Numbered from the stretch's first letter, positions 11,668 to 23,857 are shown. The stretch is 64,000 bases of DNA from Apricaphanius iberus (GCA_028564705.1 JAPXFQ010002633.1:1139001-1203000); one strand, 5' to 3'. Translations and numbers: made by a program. The notes: a model not told the origin generated them from the sequence alone.

Positions 11668-12055
11668 GAGTCAAACATTTTGGGAATCCTTCAACAAGTT
11701 TCTCACTACATGTTACTGGAACTTTGGCCCATTCCTCCAAGCAAAACAGCGCCATGTTTTTAAGCTATTTTATACAAACAAATTTGCAACTCTGCTCACC
11801 CGTTTTCTGTAAGATCCTGGATTTGTGACGGTCACTCCAAAACACTGACTTCGCTGTCCTTAAGCCACTAATTTGTTGGTACTACTCATCTGGAAGACCC
11901 ATTTGCTAACAACCATCGTGTTGAAGTAATTCATTTTTAACAGCTGTTTTGAGAAATGCACTAGTTCCTCCAGCAACAAAACACCCACACAACATGATAC
12001 CACAACCTGCATACTTGGGAGTGGTATTTTCAGGTTTACATGCCTCTTTCTTCAG
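11668..12055 (-). mobile_element. Tc1-like transposase relic, C-terminal half
   Basis: Read on the minus strand it encodes M-L-C-G-C-F-V-A-G-G-T-S-A-F, the family M-L-W-G-C-F-A-A-G-G-T block. It continues to the region before W-P-S-Q-S-P-D, here L-K-D-S-E-V-S-V-L-E, and ends near a worn terminus (AACTTTGGCCCATTCCTCC on the plus strand). It is continued at 12763-13095 after a LINE insertion. Stops are present. Confidence 0.75.
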
Positions 12056-12085
12056 CAATTGCTAAAACTGTCATTGTAGCCAGGC

Positions 12086-12755
12086 CTGGAGTTTATCTGG
12101 ACCATAAACTGGACTGGTCGGTGCATAGACAGGCGGCATACAAGAAAGGACAGAGCAGACCTTACTTTCTAAGGAAGCTTAAATCTTTTGAGGTCAGCAG
12201 CGAAATGCTTCATAAGTTTTATCAGTCTGTTATGGCGAGAGTTGTATTCTTTGCTGTTGTATGCTGGGGAAACTGCATGATGGCCAGAGAAGAGAACCGG
12301 CTGGATAAACTGGTCAGGAAGTGCATGTCAGTGATGGGGAGACGGGTGAACACTACTGTTGGTGTGCTGGTGGAGAAGAGAATGAGGAGCGTATTGCAGG
12401 CCATCCTCAACAACAGCAGTCACCCCCTGCATGATGCTGTGGCCGCTCAGAAAAGCCAACACAGTAACAGTCTCCTCTCCATGCAATGCAGAACCCAGAG
12501 GTTCTGGAGATCGTTTATTCCAGCTGACATAAGGCAGTATAATGGACCCTCTTAATGTGTTCCTTTATTACTACTGATAGTAGTTTTTTAATATTATTTT
12601 TTTTTACTTTAATTTATACGTTTTGATGTTACATTGTTAGAGTGCTTGATTGTGATGGCAGACACCGTACACTGGTGGACCCTTGAATTTCCCCCAGTCA
12701 GGGATTAATAAAGGATCTATCCATCTATCTATCTATGTATTTATCTATATCTAGG
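12086..12755 (+). mobile_element. 5'-truncated Rex1/L2-like LINE with reverse transcriptase C-terminus
   Basis: An open frame from about 12086 to 12555 encodes the end of a fish LINE reverse transcriptase. It reads G-V-Y-L-D-H-K-L-D-W, then Y-K-K-G-Q-S-R-P-Y-F-L-R-K-L-K-S-F, then F-Y-Q-S-V-M-A-R-V-V-F-F-A-V-V-C-W-G and S-H-P-L-H-D-A. The 3' UTR ends TGAATTTCCCCCAGTCAGGG, ATTAATAAAGG, and then an ATCT-repeat tail (12713-12755), typical for this group. The ATG of the open frame at 12040 lies outside the LINE and is not its start. The element is 5'-truncated and not autonomous, though this stretch of frame is still open. Confidence 0.8.
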
Positions 12756-12762
12756 TACTTCA

Positions 12763-13095
12763 ATTTTAGTTTCATCAACTCAAAAGATATGTCTCTAAGA
12801 TGCATATTGTTGTCTCTGAGTGTATTTATTATCTGAAATCCAACCTTGCGTCTTGCTTTTAAAGTAATGGCTTCCTCCTACCCAAATGGTCTTTCAGCCC
12901 ATGTTGAACAGGACTTGTTTCACAATGCATAATGGCACTCTCTGACTAGCACCTAGCAATATCTTACCAAGATCTTTGTCTTTTGTTCTAGGGCGGATAC
13001 ATCCATTTGAAATCAGAACTTGCTCATCTCTGGGACAAAGAATCTTTGTATTTCCACAAGTGCACATTATATGAACAGATGGAAGTGGCAACATA
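12763..13095 (-). mobile_element. Tc1-like transposase relic, N-terminal half
   Basis: Minus-strand reading gives V-D-E-T-K-I-E-V at 12763-12790, the second catalytic Asp block (family S-D-E-T-K-I-E-L), with a stop just before it. Further up are worn remnants of the DNA-binding half (plus-strand CATCTCTGGGACAAAGAATC, ATGAACAGATGGAAGTGGC). Together with 11668-12055 it forms one element interrupted beside the DETKIE motif. Confidence 0.7.
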
Positions 13096-14419
13096 AAAAA
13101 AATATTCATGTAACCCTGTAGGACTTCCTGAAGAGACTTAATTATTACCCCGCCAAAAATATTTTTTCAATCCCACTAGATTGCCACCAGATTGCCCTTT
13201 TAGATGAAAACAGCTGCAGTACAGGGCAAAGGTCGCTGAAGCTCATTGTCAGTCTTTCTGAGTGCCACCTCTGCAACTCGTTGTGTTCTATCAAACCTCA
13301 GACTTTTCTCTTTTCCCCAGTGACCTCCTTTATCCCCCCAAAATATTCATGCCTTTATAGGATCCGGCTGTGAGCCGCAGCTGCCTGTAATCTCTCAAAA
13401 AAACTCCATCGACATCCAGGGTTATGATTAAATTTGTTCCATTTTGTCCGTCTATTAGTTACGAAAGTCACAATATATTTTTATTTTTTACAGAGGAACA
13501 AGTGCTCAAGCATCTAACCAATTCTGAGTGATCGAGTTGAAGGCGGTGACAGAAAATCAGCATAGCAGTCAACAAACTACATGTAATGGTATGCTAGGAG
13601 AGAGTGAGGGATAGGCCTTCTGTGCCAGAGGGGGAAGCCCATACACCAGTGATATACAACTAAGCTGTTGCTGGATCGAACAAATTATGCTTTCACACAA
13701 TTGATATAACCTGCTCAACCCTAAAGAATCATCCTGATTTTTTTTTTTTTTTAAATGTTGGTCAATGATTTGAATATTTTTTTTCTTGTGACAAAATTTG
13801 CAATTCAATGTTGGTTTGTAATAAATCAAGAGAGCACTTTAAAAAAACTAAAGCATTATTATAAATCACTATATATAACAAAGATTTTTGTATTAGTGGA
13901 TATTTTTGTCCTAAATGTCTTAAAGGGGTAGTAGTACTACATTCAGGACAAAATATCCACTTACAAAAACATGTAATAAATAGCTAAAGATATATGGTTT
14001 TCTGCTGTTTTCCTGGAAAACAATCAGAAATGTTGCTACAACTATACTACTCTTATGTAACCTATTTATTCTACAAATCAAACCGCTCCCAGATCCACAC
14101 TGCCTGCAGTCTACAGTGTCTTTATTGCCCAGATCCAAATAAATCATATCTGTGGTTTCAGCTATAGCCATAGGATGCAAAAATTGGAAGAGCAAGCCAG
14201 ATTCTGTCAGACACTCATGTAATGAAACAACACAAAACGTTAAATATTTGGCTTAGGTCTGCTGTCTATCTCGTCCCAGGACTATAAACACCATCCTAGC
14301 AGAATGCCATGCCACAAACACTCTGCATAATCCGCAAACATCGCATAAAGGTGTGAGTGAAGCAGGTAGCCCTGACAGAGGCATCCTTTTAGGGATAAAG
14401 TTAGTTTACCAACAGCATC
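13096..14419. other. Intron without identified content
   Basis: No feature recognised apart from a T-run at 13738-13752 and AT-rich sequence. The short frames here have no family resemblance. Confidence 0.5.
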
Positions 14420-16170
14420 AGTGACTAAAACCCCAGCTCCATCTTCCTGTCGATGCTCTCGTCACACCTCTCCCACCTCCGCCATCGCCCGCTCCTCTAT
14501 CCTCTCCTTCTTGGCGACTGTATCCCCTGGCAACAGCTTTGCAAAAGCAGCGATAAGCCGTCTCTTAGACCAAAGAGAAACACACCAACCACGGCTTTCT
14601 CTGTTCACCCTTCCACCTCTGGAAAACTTAGACCTGGACTGTTGAAGGCGGCAGTGCCAGAAAGTTAGAATACTAAACTCAAATCTTTAGGTTCTGGCTT
14701 GCTGATGTAAGCTGAGGAGGGAGAAAAAATGTCCATCTATATGCATGTACTTCCGAGTACCACTTGTACTGGTCAACAGTCATGCAAACACAAGCTGCTC
14801 ATCAGTTGAATTTTACATCATAAACGCAGCAACAGATTTTTCCAGCACTCTCCAAATAATTTAATCAATATTTCATTATAATATATTGGATTGTCGCATA
14901 ACTTACAGCAGATAATGATTTCATCTCTTTGACTTTACACAAAAAACACCAACATTTTTCATCTTAAGTCACTCAAGAGCCGCACAACGTATTGAATCCC
15001 TATTGTTACGATCAGTATCAGAGCATCTGGTTGCAGAATTTGAATGGCATGTAAAGCAGCAACAGGCAGTCGCACTCAAACCATACCAAGAATTTCAAAT
15101 GGTGGAAGGGAAATACAGTTTTACCTAAAATTATTTCGACCCTTGAAAGATTAAGGTTTAAAGTAATCATTTAATTTTACAATTGTTTCTTCTGACTGAC
15201 AGTAAAATTATCATTTGGAGCAGCCCAGAGCACGGACATGAATCTGATAAAATGTCTGATGGAGGAAACTAAAGATTTGGATAATGGTAAGGAGGCAAAA
15301 CAACCTAAAAAAATAAATAAAGATTGGATTGTTAACTGTATTGCCAATAAAGATGACTAAGGGTGAATTTTAGAATTCATGAGGCATGCCACTTTTAAAA
15401 AAAGGCAGAATTAAAAAACTGTTTTCATCTAAATTGATGTGTCTTTTGAATTATTTATGTTTCTTTTAAGCAGAATCAAACTTAAAGGTTGGATGAAAAT
15501 TATTTCAAATTGAAATATCGCAGGGGTATCAATAAGCTCTAGCTGAGAGAAAAAAGAGTGAGAACATTTTTTGATTCATCACAGGCAGTACCAGTCTGTG
15601 CAATATTCAAAAAAGCTGCCAATCCCCTAAATAACACACTGTAATTTGGATACTTTGCGCAAACAAGCAAACCAATAACAACACAACTGAATATTCTCCA
15701 AGTACTCCGCAACCCAAACAAACCCGCAATCTAACACACTTCAACCCTGATTGTAGCACAATAAGCTACACTTAAGACAGGACCAACTTGTAGTTTGTTC
15801 CCTTTCCCACACAATCTGATCCAAAAATAAATTACACTTTATGACGAACTTTGTGAGCGTTAAAAGACTCCAGGCACAGGTTTATGAAGGAGCATGGAGG
15901 GAACAACAGTAAGACTACAGAGTGAGGGCTCTGTCTATAGGTGCTGGAGATTATCATCTGGTTTACTCAGCTCTAATTATATAAAGGACAGACATAAAGA
16001 ACTCCTGAGGAGAGAGACATCAGCCAGTCGAACGGAAAAGGAAAACTTGACAGAGGAGAAGAGGGACCTAATGGGAGGATGTGTCTGGATGGAGTAAAAT
16101 CTAAACTGAACTGGACATGCAGGTGATGGTGTTCAACAATAACATCATCTTAATCGACAAGCTAATTTAC

Positions 16171-16404
16171 CTCTCCACCAGGGCTCCAGGAGCAAAGTCC
16201 GTTTCCATTCAAAGTGCCAGAAGAGCTCCCAGTGCTGCTGCTGCCGTTTCGGAACAGATCCGCTGCATCTCTGTCTACCATTTCTTCTCCTCCACCACCT
16301 TCTCCACCGCCACCACCTCCTTCGTCACCTGTGTTCTCCCCTCTCTCGTTCATTTCTTCCAGAGCGATGCTGAACTGCGCTAGGGTCCGAACCATCTGCA
16401 GCAT
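16171..16404 (-). CDS. Candidate alternative first coding exon of arhgef17 (78 codons)
   Basis: A minus-strand frame begins with M-L-Q-M-V-R-T-L-A-Q-F-S-I-A-L-E-E-M. It continues through a Gly/Glu-rich stretch (residues about 28-40) and a Ser/Gly run, ending at S-P-G-G-E. An in-frame TGA lies four codons before the first ATG, so the frame is closed at its 5' side. The second ATG (16395) has G at +4. After GAG the sequence is GTAAAT, a good donor, and the frame would otherwise stop three codons on. The donor is phase 0, the same as exon 1, and exon 2 accepts phase 0. Splicing to exon 2 would therefore give 78 new residues followed by D-M-R-K-H-V. It sits about 15.6 kb upstream of exon 2 on the same strand in a CpG-richer patch. 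I do not recognise the peptide from memory as a known domain. It could instead be an unrelated nested exon or chance. Confidence 0.45.
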
Positions 16405-17125
16405 ACGGACCGCTCAGTGTGCCTGAACGCACCCTGGGGTTGGCACATACACTTCAAAACAAACTCGAGGCAAGGAGGATGTAATCTAACTGTTTATGCA
16501 CACTTATCCAGCCATTATGTGTTGAAAAGAAGGCAGAAAAAAAAAAAAAAATCGGACACCTGAGGGTTGAAGGAGCTAATGCCTCTCCTTGTACTTACAC
16601 CATACCACGCACCTTCCCTGTTTCTGTTTTCTCCTCTCAAAACAATTACTGTCTCACAATTCAGTTCTTCACGAAAGCAATGTTGGTCCACTCTTCCATA
16701 AATGAAGTCTCAAGTCTTCAGTTAGCCTCAAACTATGGTTTCGTTGTGCAGCACAAATGGTCAGCCGCAAAGCTCGTCAAAGCATGTATCCTGCGCCTCA
16801 CACACATCCCAAATGCCAGGTGGAGGAGCCCACTTCAGCATGTCTGATCTGTTTCTACTGCATGGGTGATGTAAGCAGAGTCGGAGCGCACGTCGAGGTG
16901 TCTGTCTGTGTGTGTGAGAGCTACGGGTGAGACGCCCAGCATGTGAGTCTGTGTGTGGGTGTGTGAGAGTGTGTCACAGCCCTCCCTCAGTGTGTGTGTG
17001 TGTATATAATAGGAGGCAGCAAGCAGTGCAGACGCTCACAGCGCTTTGCGCCGCTTCACACCAGCCAGACTCGACCAATCATCAGAAAAGCAACGGATCT
17101 ACTGAGTCTGGAAATGAACTGGAAG
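16405..17125. promoter_or_regulatory. Possible internal, perhaps bidirectional, promoter region
   Basis: The region upstream of the candidate alternative exon is richer in CpG than the surrounding intron, chiefly at 16870-17080. It contains TG-rich tracts and TATATAATA at 17003-17011. Read on the plus strand this TATA box would place a start near 17033, followed by an ATG (17114-17116) four codons before AAG|GTGAGG, a strong donor. Read on the minus strand the same AT core could serve the exon at 16404. This is inference from motifs only. Confidence 0.3.
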
Positions 17126-20100
17126 GTGAGGGTGAGCTTGAAAAATCACTGTAATGCCCTTATATCTCAAAAACAAAGAATATCATTAATTGTAACACTG
17201 TCTGAGATTGTCTTCAACCTCAGGGGAATTTTCAACTTAAAAAAAACATTCAGTATAACGTATTTGTCTGGTGATTTTTTGTGTTGGTTTTTTTCCATGC
17301 AGTTTTAGTGGATTTAGTGGAAGAAACCAGCAAACTCTGAAGAGAAAAGAAGAATTATCCATGCCTTATCATAAAGCTGTCATCCAGAATCGCAGCGAGA
17401 AGTCATAAAAAAATGCATAAAAAGTAACATTTTTGGGAAATACAATCATAACCATCACCTTTTGACTTCATAAAACAAAGATTGCAATTAAATAGACAAA
17501 CGAGGAGAATATTAACATGACATTGTTGTAAATAATCATCTCAGATATTTTAAATATGAAGTATTTGATGTTTATGACTAACCTACAGTCCAATAAAGTT
17601 GCTACAACATTTGTTTTGCATCTTCTCTGTTTTGCTATATTCTGAACCAACCAAGACCTTGAAACAAAACAAAAACCAGGAGTGAACAATATAATCCACA
17701 TATAACATTAAATATGTTGGACTATTTGGGATGCAGTAATCGTTGCTATTATGCTAAAACTCTACCTGCTAGAATAATAAAAACCCATCACTTTAGATGC
17801 CCACATATAGAGCAGATGAAGGTGACTGAGATGCTAAAGGTTACACAATGTTGAAACCACAGATTAGCAAGGCAGATAATAATAAAAAAAAATAAACCAA
17901 TAAAATTGTCATTTCATGATTTTCTAATATTGGACAGCTCTGTGAAAAACTACTGTATAAACAAGTTGAACTGCATTTGGAACGTAAAAAAGGGATTGCC
18001 CTCTTAGAAGCTTTTTTTTGTTTTTGCTTTTTTGTCACATAAATGTTTTAAATGTTTAAATATTTAACAGCAGACAAAAATACTGTAAACAGAGTGAAAA
18101 TTAAATCAGATTTAAAACAAAGACTTAATTTATTAAGAGAAATAAGATCTGAACAACCAACTACTCCCTAACTTTCGTAAATGGTTTTACAACCTTTAAC
18201 GGCAACATGTGCAATCAAGCTTTGCAATTAATCCAGCTTTTTTGTTGTGTTTGTTTATTGAATTAGATATTTTTGAATTACAAACTACCTGTTAAAGGTC
18301 ATGCAAATACATTGCAATCAGCTAACTTTGACTAGTCTGCTCTAAAATCCTCATTTCTACCTTTTTTTTTGAGAGGTGGTGTGCTTTTCAACATTTTATT
18401 GCTGTGGAACCCAAGTGTACTTGAGATTTAAATCTGATTGCCTGTCATTTTGCAGCAAAAGCGATGCAACTTCACCCACTTCCTAGGTGCACAGAGGTGG
18501 AGAAAATCAATGGATGTAGGGAAACTCCGGCAACACTTGGAAATGAATAGAACCACTTTATTAAAACTTGTTAAGTCTTAATAACGTGCCTTTCAATTTA
18601 CGTCAGTTTTCTGTTAGACAGCAGAATTTATGCTCGCATCAATTACAGCAAGTTGTCCCAGGCCTGAAGAAACATTGATGGGGGGAAAAAAAGAGCTATA
18701 TGACAATATGGCTCGATTTTTTACATTGGTGGAGAAAGATAGTGGTTAACTGATGTTTCAAGAACTTCGAAACCTCTTTGTAACACTTTCTCCTACTAAA
18801 CATCAGTGGCATTGTGTTTCATCTGTCTATAAATTTCCTTAGATCGATGTAATATGTGGAGTTGTTTTAGATGGTTCTGCCAACTTCATGTTGTCAGATA
18901 CTCTTTTCCCTTATAATCAATAGAGCTATTATATGAAAAGTTATTTGATTTTGTTAGATTATTTATAACATATTAACATTTGCTGAATGATCTGGACCCT
19001 TTAAAGGTGATTAAAAAAAAACAGCAAATCAAGAAACGGGACAACACTGCAAACAAGAACTGAGTTAGAGATATAATTGCATTGGTAAAAAATAAAGGGA
19101 AAAAATGTAGCCAATAACACCATGAAAAATAAAGTTTGAACAATTAAGAACCAATTTAAAAAAGAGCTGGCGCTCAGTTTTCTGTTAGTTTAATCCAAGT
19201 GGGTTTTTTTTAAAGCTAGGAGGAAATGGGTCCACATATGAGTTACATGAGTTCTGGTGGCTCACAGCTCAGTGTTTGACACTTCTACATAATCACTCTA
19301 CTAAAGGCAGTGTCACACAAATAATGATAGAAAATTCTGACCAACAATATTAAATGGTAACTTTTCTGTTTTGCATCAATATGGTTTAACATGAAAAATG
19401 ACTCTTTCCTCCAGCCGAGATCAGATGGTGACTTAAGGTCACAGGGGGACATTTAAAGGTCAAGTTCATGACAGGAAAAACTGCCTTTAATCCCTGTAGC
19501 TATAGGAACCATTAGAGCAGCTTTTAAGGTCTGGTGACAATCTTTTTGTACTAATAATCTGGTTTAATGCAAAGATTTAGCTCATAGTTTAGACTAAACT
19601 AAAAAACGAACCACAACATAAACACTCCAACCGGTTTCATCCATAACAAATCCAGTTTTAACAGTCACAAACTACCAGTCATACTTTTAATGTTATAACA
19701 GAAATTGCTGTCTTTATTAATGGTTAAATTCAAATTCTTAAAAAAACAAAAATAGATACTTTGATTTTGAATACTGATGCAATACTGTGACATAAAATAT
19801 CACAATACATTGGTGTATTGATATTTTCTTACATTCCTAATGTCTACTGTACAGCAGTGGTGCAAACGTTTTGAAGCAACACAAATCCTGTGTTGTGGCT
19901 TTAGATTTTTTTAATCATTTAATGCAGTATCAAATTGGTGTAGAGGGTCAAACTTCAAAATCATAACTATGAATCTCTTTCCATGGATCCTCTTTACAAT
20001 TCAGATCATACAGACTGATCGGCTTAGCTCAACCAGTGGTACTGTTCTGCTTGTGACCTGGACTCATCAAAAGACCACCTGTTTATCTCGAGCCTTAATA

Positions 20101-20183
20101 GCTCTATGACAACCTCCCAAGGTGAATCAAGACCTAATAGCGCCGGTCAACTTCAACCCCCATTGCTTTGCCAGTGTTAATAA
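17126..20183. other. AT-rich intron without identified content
   Basis: About 3 kb of low-complexity AT-rich DNA. No coding frames of note, no transposon ends recognised. Confidence 0.5.
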
Positions 20184-21752
20184 GCCTGGTTTATACTTAT
20201 CCGTCAGCAAGCTTGAACCCAGATGCAGTGATATTGATAGAGACCTTTTTCGTTTATACTTCTCCATTGGTGTGTCACCGTTGCAAAGCAATTCCCCACC
20301 AGGACAGCAGGGAGTGCTGACTTTTTCTGCCGGACATGCCTACCATTGCTGTGTGAACTAAACTTTATTTTCTTCACCTTTTGAACACATTCCCCCACAA
20401 GGAGCAATGGACGACAGAAAGTACGTTTTGATTGAGCTGGAAAGCTTTTAACTAGAAGTGCGGCTCATTCATTACTCTAAAGACGTATGTTAACGAGCAC
20501 AGCAATCTGTTTTGTTGTTCTCCATATTTCCATCACGGGCATACGCTCTCCATTGACGGAGACAGATAGTTAGAAAATTGGGCTCTACTCCACCCGTCGG
20601 GCAGGTGACGGAGAGCCCTTGCATCAAGGGAAAATGGCACTGTGTTTAGAGGTTGAAAATGGAACACTTTTCTTAAAAGCTATCTCTTTAAAAAAGTAAT
20701 ACTTCATCGGTGAGTATAGAGATATGCAGAATGAAAGTACACCCTTTCCGTTAAACGTTACATTTAACCTAACATCATACAAAAACATAACTTTTTCCGA
20801 CAACCGCACTGTATTTATATTTATGTGTTCCAGCCAACAGCGGCGCGTTATTTTAGGTTGCCAAAAACTATTGTAAAACAACTGTATGGAGGAACAAGGC
20901 ATTGACTGTGGAAAATTGAAAAAGTTTAGCTGCTGTGCCCCATATATTTCATTATCTTGCTCAGAAGAGGAGCAACCTTACAATATCTAAAACCAGAGTT
21001 AGTTTAGGTGAAGCCTACAACAAATGGGCACAAACAGAAAAACTTTCACGGCATCAAAACATGTGCGGAAATGGCAACGTTTATTATGGAGAAAGGTAAG
21101 AAAGCTTGCAAACGGCTAAAGTTTGCTGTCAGTAAAACAGCTTCGCAATACTTGTGTGTGGGACGTTGTTTCTAGATACGAGAGCATCAACCTCCACACC
21201 GAGTAAGCGAGAGAAAAGGAAGCGGTTTTATCCTCCTGCCCGGACCAGTATAGGAGGCTCGCTTTCACCGCTGTGGTGAGTGGCTATTATAAAGAATATT
21301 CTAGCTAGCTTTCTGTATTGACATAGGTCTCCGACCATACAACTTAGTCAAATATGCACACTGTGAAATCTGTTGGAATTTTTATGTAAATTCTAAAATA
21401 TAAATTATGACAGTATAGAGGACATCGCCTAGGGTAGAGTGGAGGATACAACTCAGCTACCAAAAGAAGATGCAGAGAGGACAGGTACAAAAACGTTCTG
21501 TTGCCTTTGACCCATATATTGTTATAATAATTTTTTGTTTATTATTTTGAACTTATTGGCACAAAACAGTACTTACCCAGTAAGATTCGTCGCTGGACAT
21601 GATGCTGGCTGGTTGTGGTGTTAGAACTGGTATCCAGACAGCTTTTTACTTATTGCAACTACAACCTCAACACAATAGATGTCGCTTTGGTTCCCATGTT
21701 ACATATTCAACCTTTAACATTTTAGACGTAGAAGGAGAAGTATAAACTAGGC
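20184..21752. mobile_element. PIF/Harbinger-like DNA element
   Basis: The left end is GCCTGGTTTATACTTATCC (20184-20202). The right end on the opposite strand is GCCTAGTTTATACTTCTCC (21752 downward), two mismatches in 19. Fish Harbinger elements commonly start with such a GTTTATACTTCT block. The adjacent TAA (left) and TTA (right) fit a worn three-base TWA duplication. A further GTTTATACTTCTCC lies just inside the left end (20250-20263). The interior of about 1.5 kb has no intact transposase. A short frame reads R-V-S-L-G-E-A-Y-N-K-W near 21000, resembling debris of a transposon-encoded protein. Confidence 0.6.
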
Positions 21753-21823
21753 TTAAGCTGACCACCAACACATTTTGAACACATTTAGATACCAGATTGA
21801 AAATATGATCTTAATGTTCTTAA

Positions 21824-21861
21824 AATGTACAGTCTGTCCTAGTTAGGATAGACTGTACATT
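21824..21861. repeat. Near-perfect 38-base palindrome
   Basis: Eighteen-base arms (left AATGTACAGTCTGTCCTA) pair across a two-base loop, with one G-T mismatch. No gene context explains it. It may be the collapsed ends of a deleted inverted-repeat transposon. Confidence 0.85.
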
Positions 21862-21988
21862 GTTCCTTCTTGGACTAAAGTGGGTTTTTTTTGTGGCTTA
21901 CAGTGCATACATCTGCTGCCAGTATTAAGCAAGATCTGCACTGGTGGCAACACAATTCTGTTCCATCATGGTCACAAAAAGAATTTTT

Positions 21989-22010
21989 TATATATATATA
22001 TATATATATA
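21989..22010. repeat. (TA)n microsatellite
   Basis: About 22 bases of TA repeat. The surrounding 21862-23235 holds nothing else recognised. Confidence 0.9.
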
Positions 22011-23235
22011 TTTTATGGTTTCTGACTTTTTCAGAATCAGACAGAACCAAATTGTTTTTATTAAAGTTCTGGATTAATACCCGTCTTGGCTCAGGTTTAT
22101 GTGGATTCTGGCAATTTTTAGTTGAGATGAAGAAGTTATACAACCATCCTCATACATGTTTTCTAAGTCACATAAGAGCAGTCATGGTCACCTCCGAAAC
22201 CTGTTTCCATCAGCATCAGTGTTATCTCGTTTCCATAGCAACTCATCAGCATTTCCTGTTTAGTTTGAGACTAATGCAGTTAGTGGGTCATGAAGGATGG
22301 ACAGAAAAAGGGGGAAACATGTGAGTGGGTGCATGTTAGAGAGTGTGAATACACTCAGATGAAGAAGGAGAACACTGCCGGCGTTACTGGCTCGTAGCGA
22401 GCTGACCCAGATTTCCCAGTGGTGTGTAATCACCATCTTTCTCTTTCTCACACACACATCCTCCACGCAGGCTGTAACTACATGGCTGACTGAAGATTAC
22501 TGCATCCTTTTTAACAAGCGAACAGGATGTTCTGATTATTTTCAGGTGCATGGTAGAGAGCAGGAAGGGGATAGACATAGGTGCTGGGATTGTTTTCAGT
22601 TAACACATTCACAAGGAAAATATTCATTAAGGAAATAGTGCTGACGGTTTGGTAAAAACTGAGAGCAAATTCAACAGCAGTAACAAAAAGTTAACCACCA
22701 GAGATACGTGTGGTTTAGTCTGATATTTTGTCACCCCATTTGTAAATCTTTGTTTGGTTTAATTCCTGCCTGGCTGCCACAACTCATCAAGTCAATCAGT
22801 GTTACCCAGAGCTGCTAAGTGACAGCCCCTGGCCCATCTTTCTTTCCCCAACACAAAATCTAAGTCGTTCTGAGGGCAGTCATTGATCAATATGTAACAG
22901 AAATCCTTACATCTGCCAGTAGACATGCGGGTCCAAATGTGCGGGCATGCGAGATACTGAGCATTACCTCAGGAGAGGTCAACCGAGGGTTGTCCAAAAC
23001 GATCAAAGCAGATTTTTTTTTTTTATCCCACACCTGTGCAAGCTTACAGTTTGTACCATGTGAGTGTGTTGGCCTGTTGATGGCACCGTTCCTCTGAATA
23101 TTGGTGCTAGGAAAGAGAAATATACTCAGGGAATAATTTCTTTGTTCCATATTAAAGAAAATTGTTTCCTCTCATCTGTGTCTCCCCATATATACCCAGC
23201 TTTTTCGTAACCCCGATATCGAACTCAGATCAGCT

Positions 23236-23857
23236 ACACTCTCAGAAATAGTGATACGGAAGGGGTACGTGACTGTGCCCCAAGGTACAAAAAAAAAAGA
23301 CAACACAGTCTAAGAGCAAATACCTCAGAGTAACTATCCGTACCTTTTTCATTGAAAGGTACATGCATGTTCCTCAGTACTAAAAAGTAAATTTTAGTAC
23401 CATTTCTGGGTTGGTAAATATTTCTTGTAAATATTTTTTCACTAAAAGAAAAAAAAAACATCCATCAGCAAAGCTAGATGGTACTTCATAGTTTTATTGT
23501 AAACACATGTTTAGATTCTATTTTTTGCATTTTTTTTAAATCAAACAAATTATTTTACAAGGATCTTTCGGTGCTTTAGAAATGGTCAACTGATATGACA
23601 GCATAAATACTTGGATAAATTGCAAAAATTCAGCAGGATGAATTTATTAACTTTATAAAAAAGTTGTTATTGGGCGCAACTATTGGCTACACTGTGGTCA
23701 GGTGATGTGTCAATCATATCAAGTCACTAATGATTGGCTGTCAAGGTAGTGCTGATACAAAGTACAGACTATAAAGGTATAAATAGGTCACTGAGGGTAC
23801 CACCCCAGGGACAAAACATTGTAAGCCTAAAAGGACGATTTGTACTTTTAGGCTTAC
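23236..23857. mobile_element. Fish inverted-repeat element relic with GGTACC blocks
   Basis: The left part (ACACTCTCAGAAATA, then GGGGTACGTGACTGTGCCCC) and the right part (CACTGAGGGTACCACCCC) are roughly inverted to each other. They carry the GTACCTTT-type blocks of a dispersed teleost element known to me from other fish. The middle looks unrelated. The right side includes a 13-bp perfect hairpin, GTAAGCCTAAAAG at 23821-23833 with its complement at 23845-23857. Confidence 0.4.

Noticed and set aside
12040..12085. ATG start of the 171-codon frame over the LINE
   Set aside because: These codons come from flanking Tc1 or junction sequence; LINE similarity begins only at about 12086.
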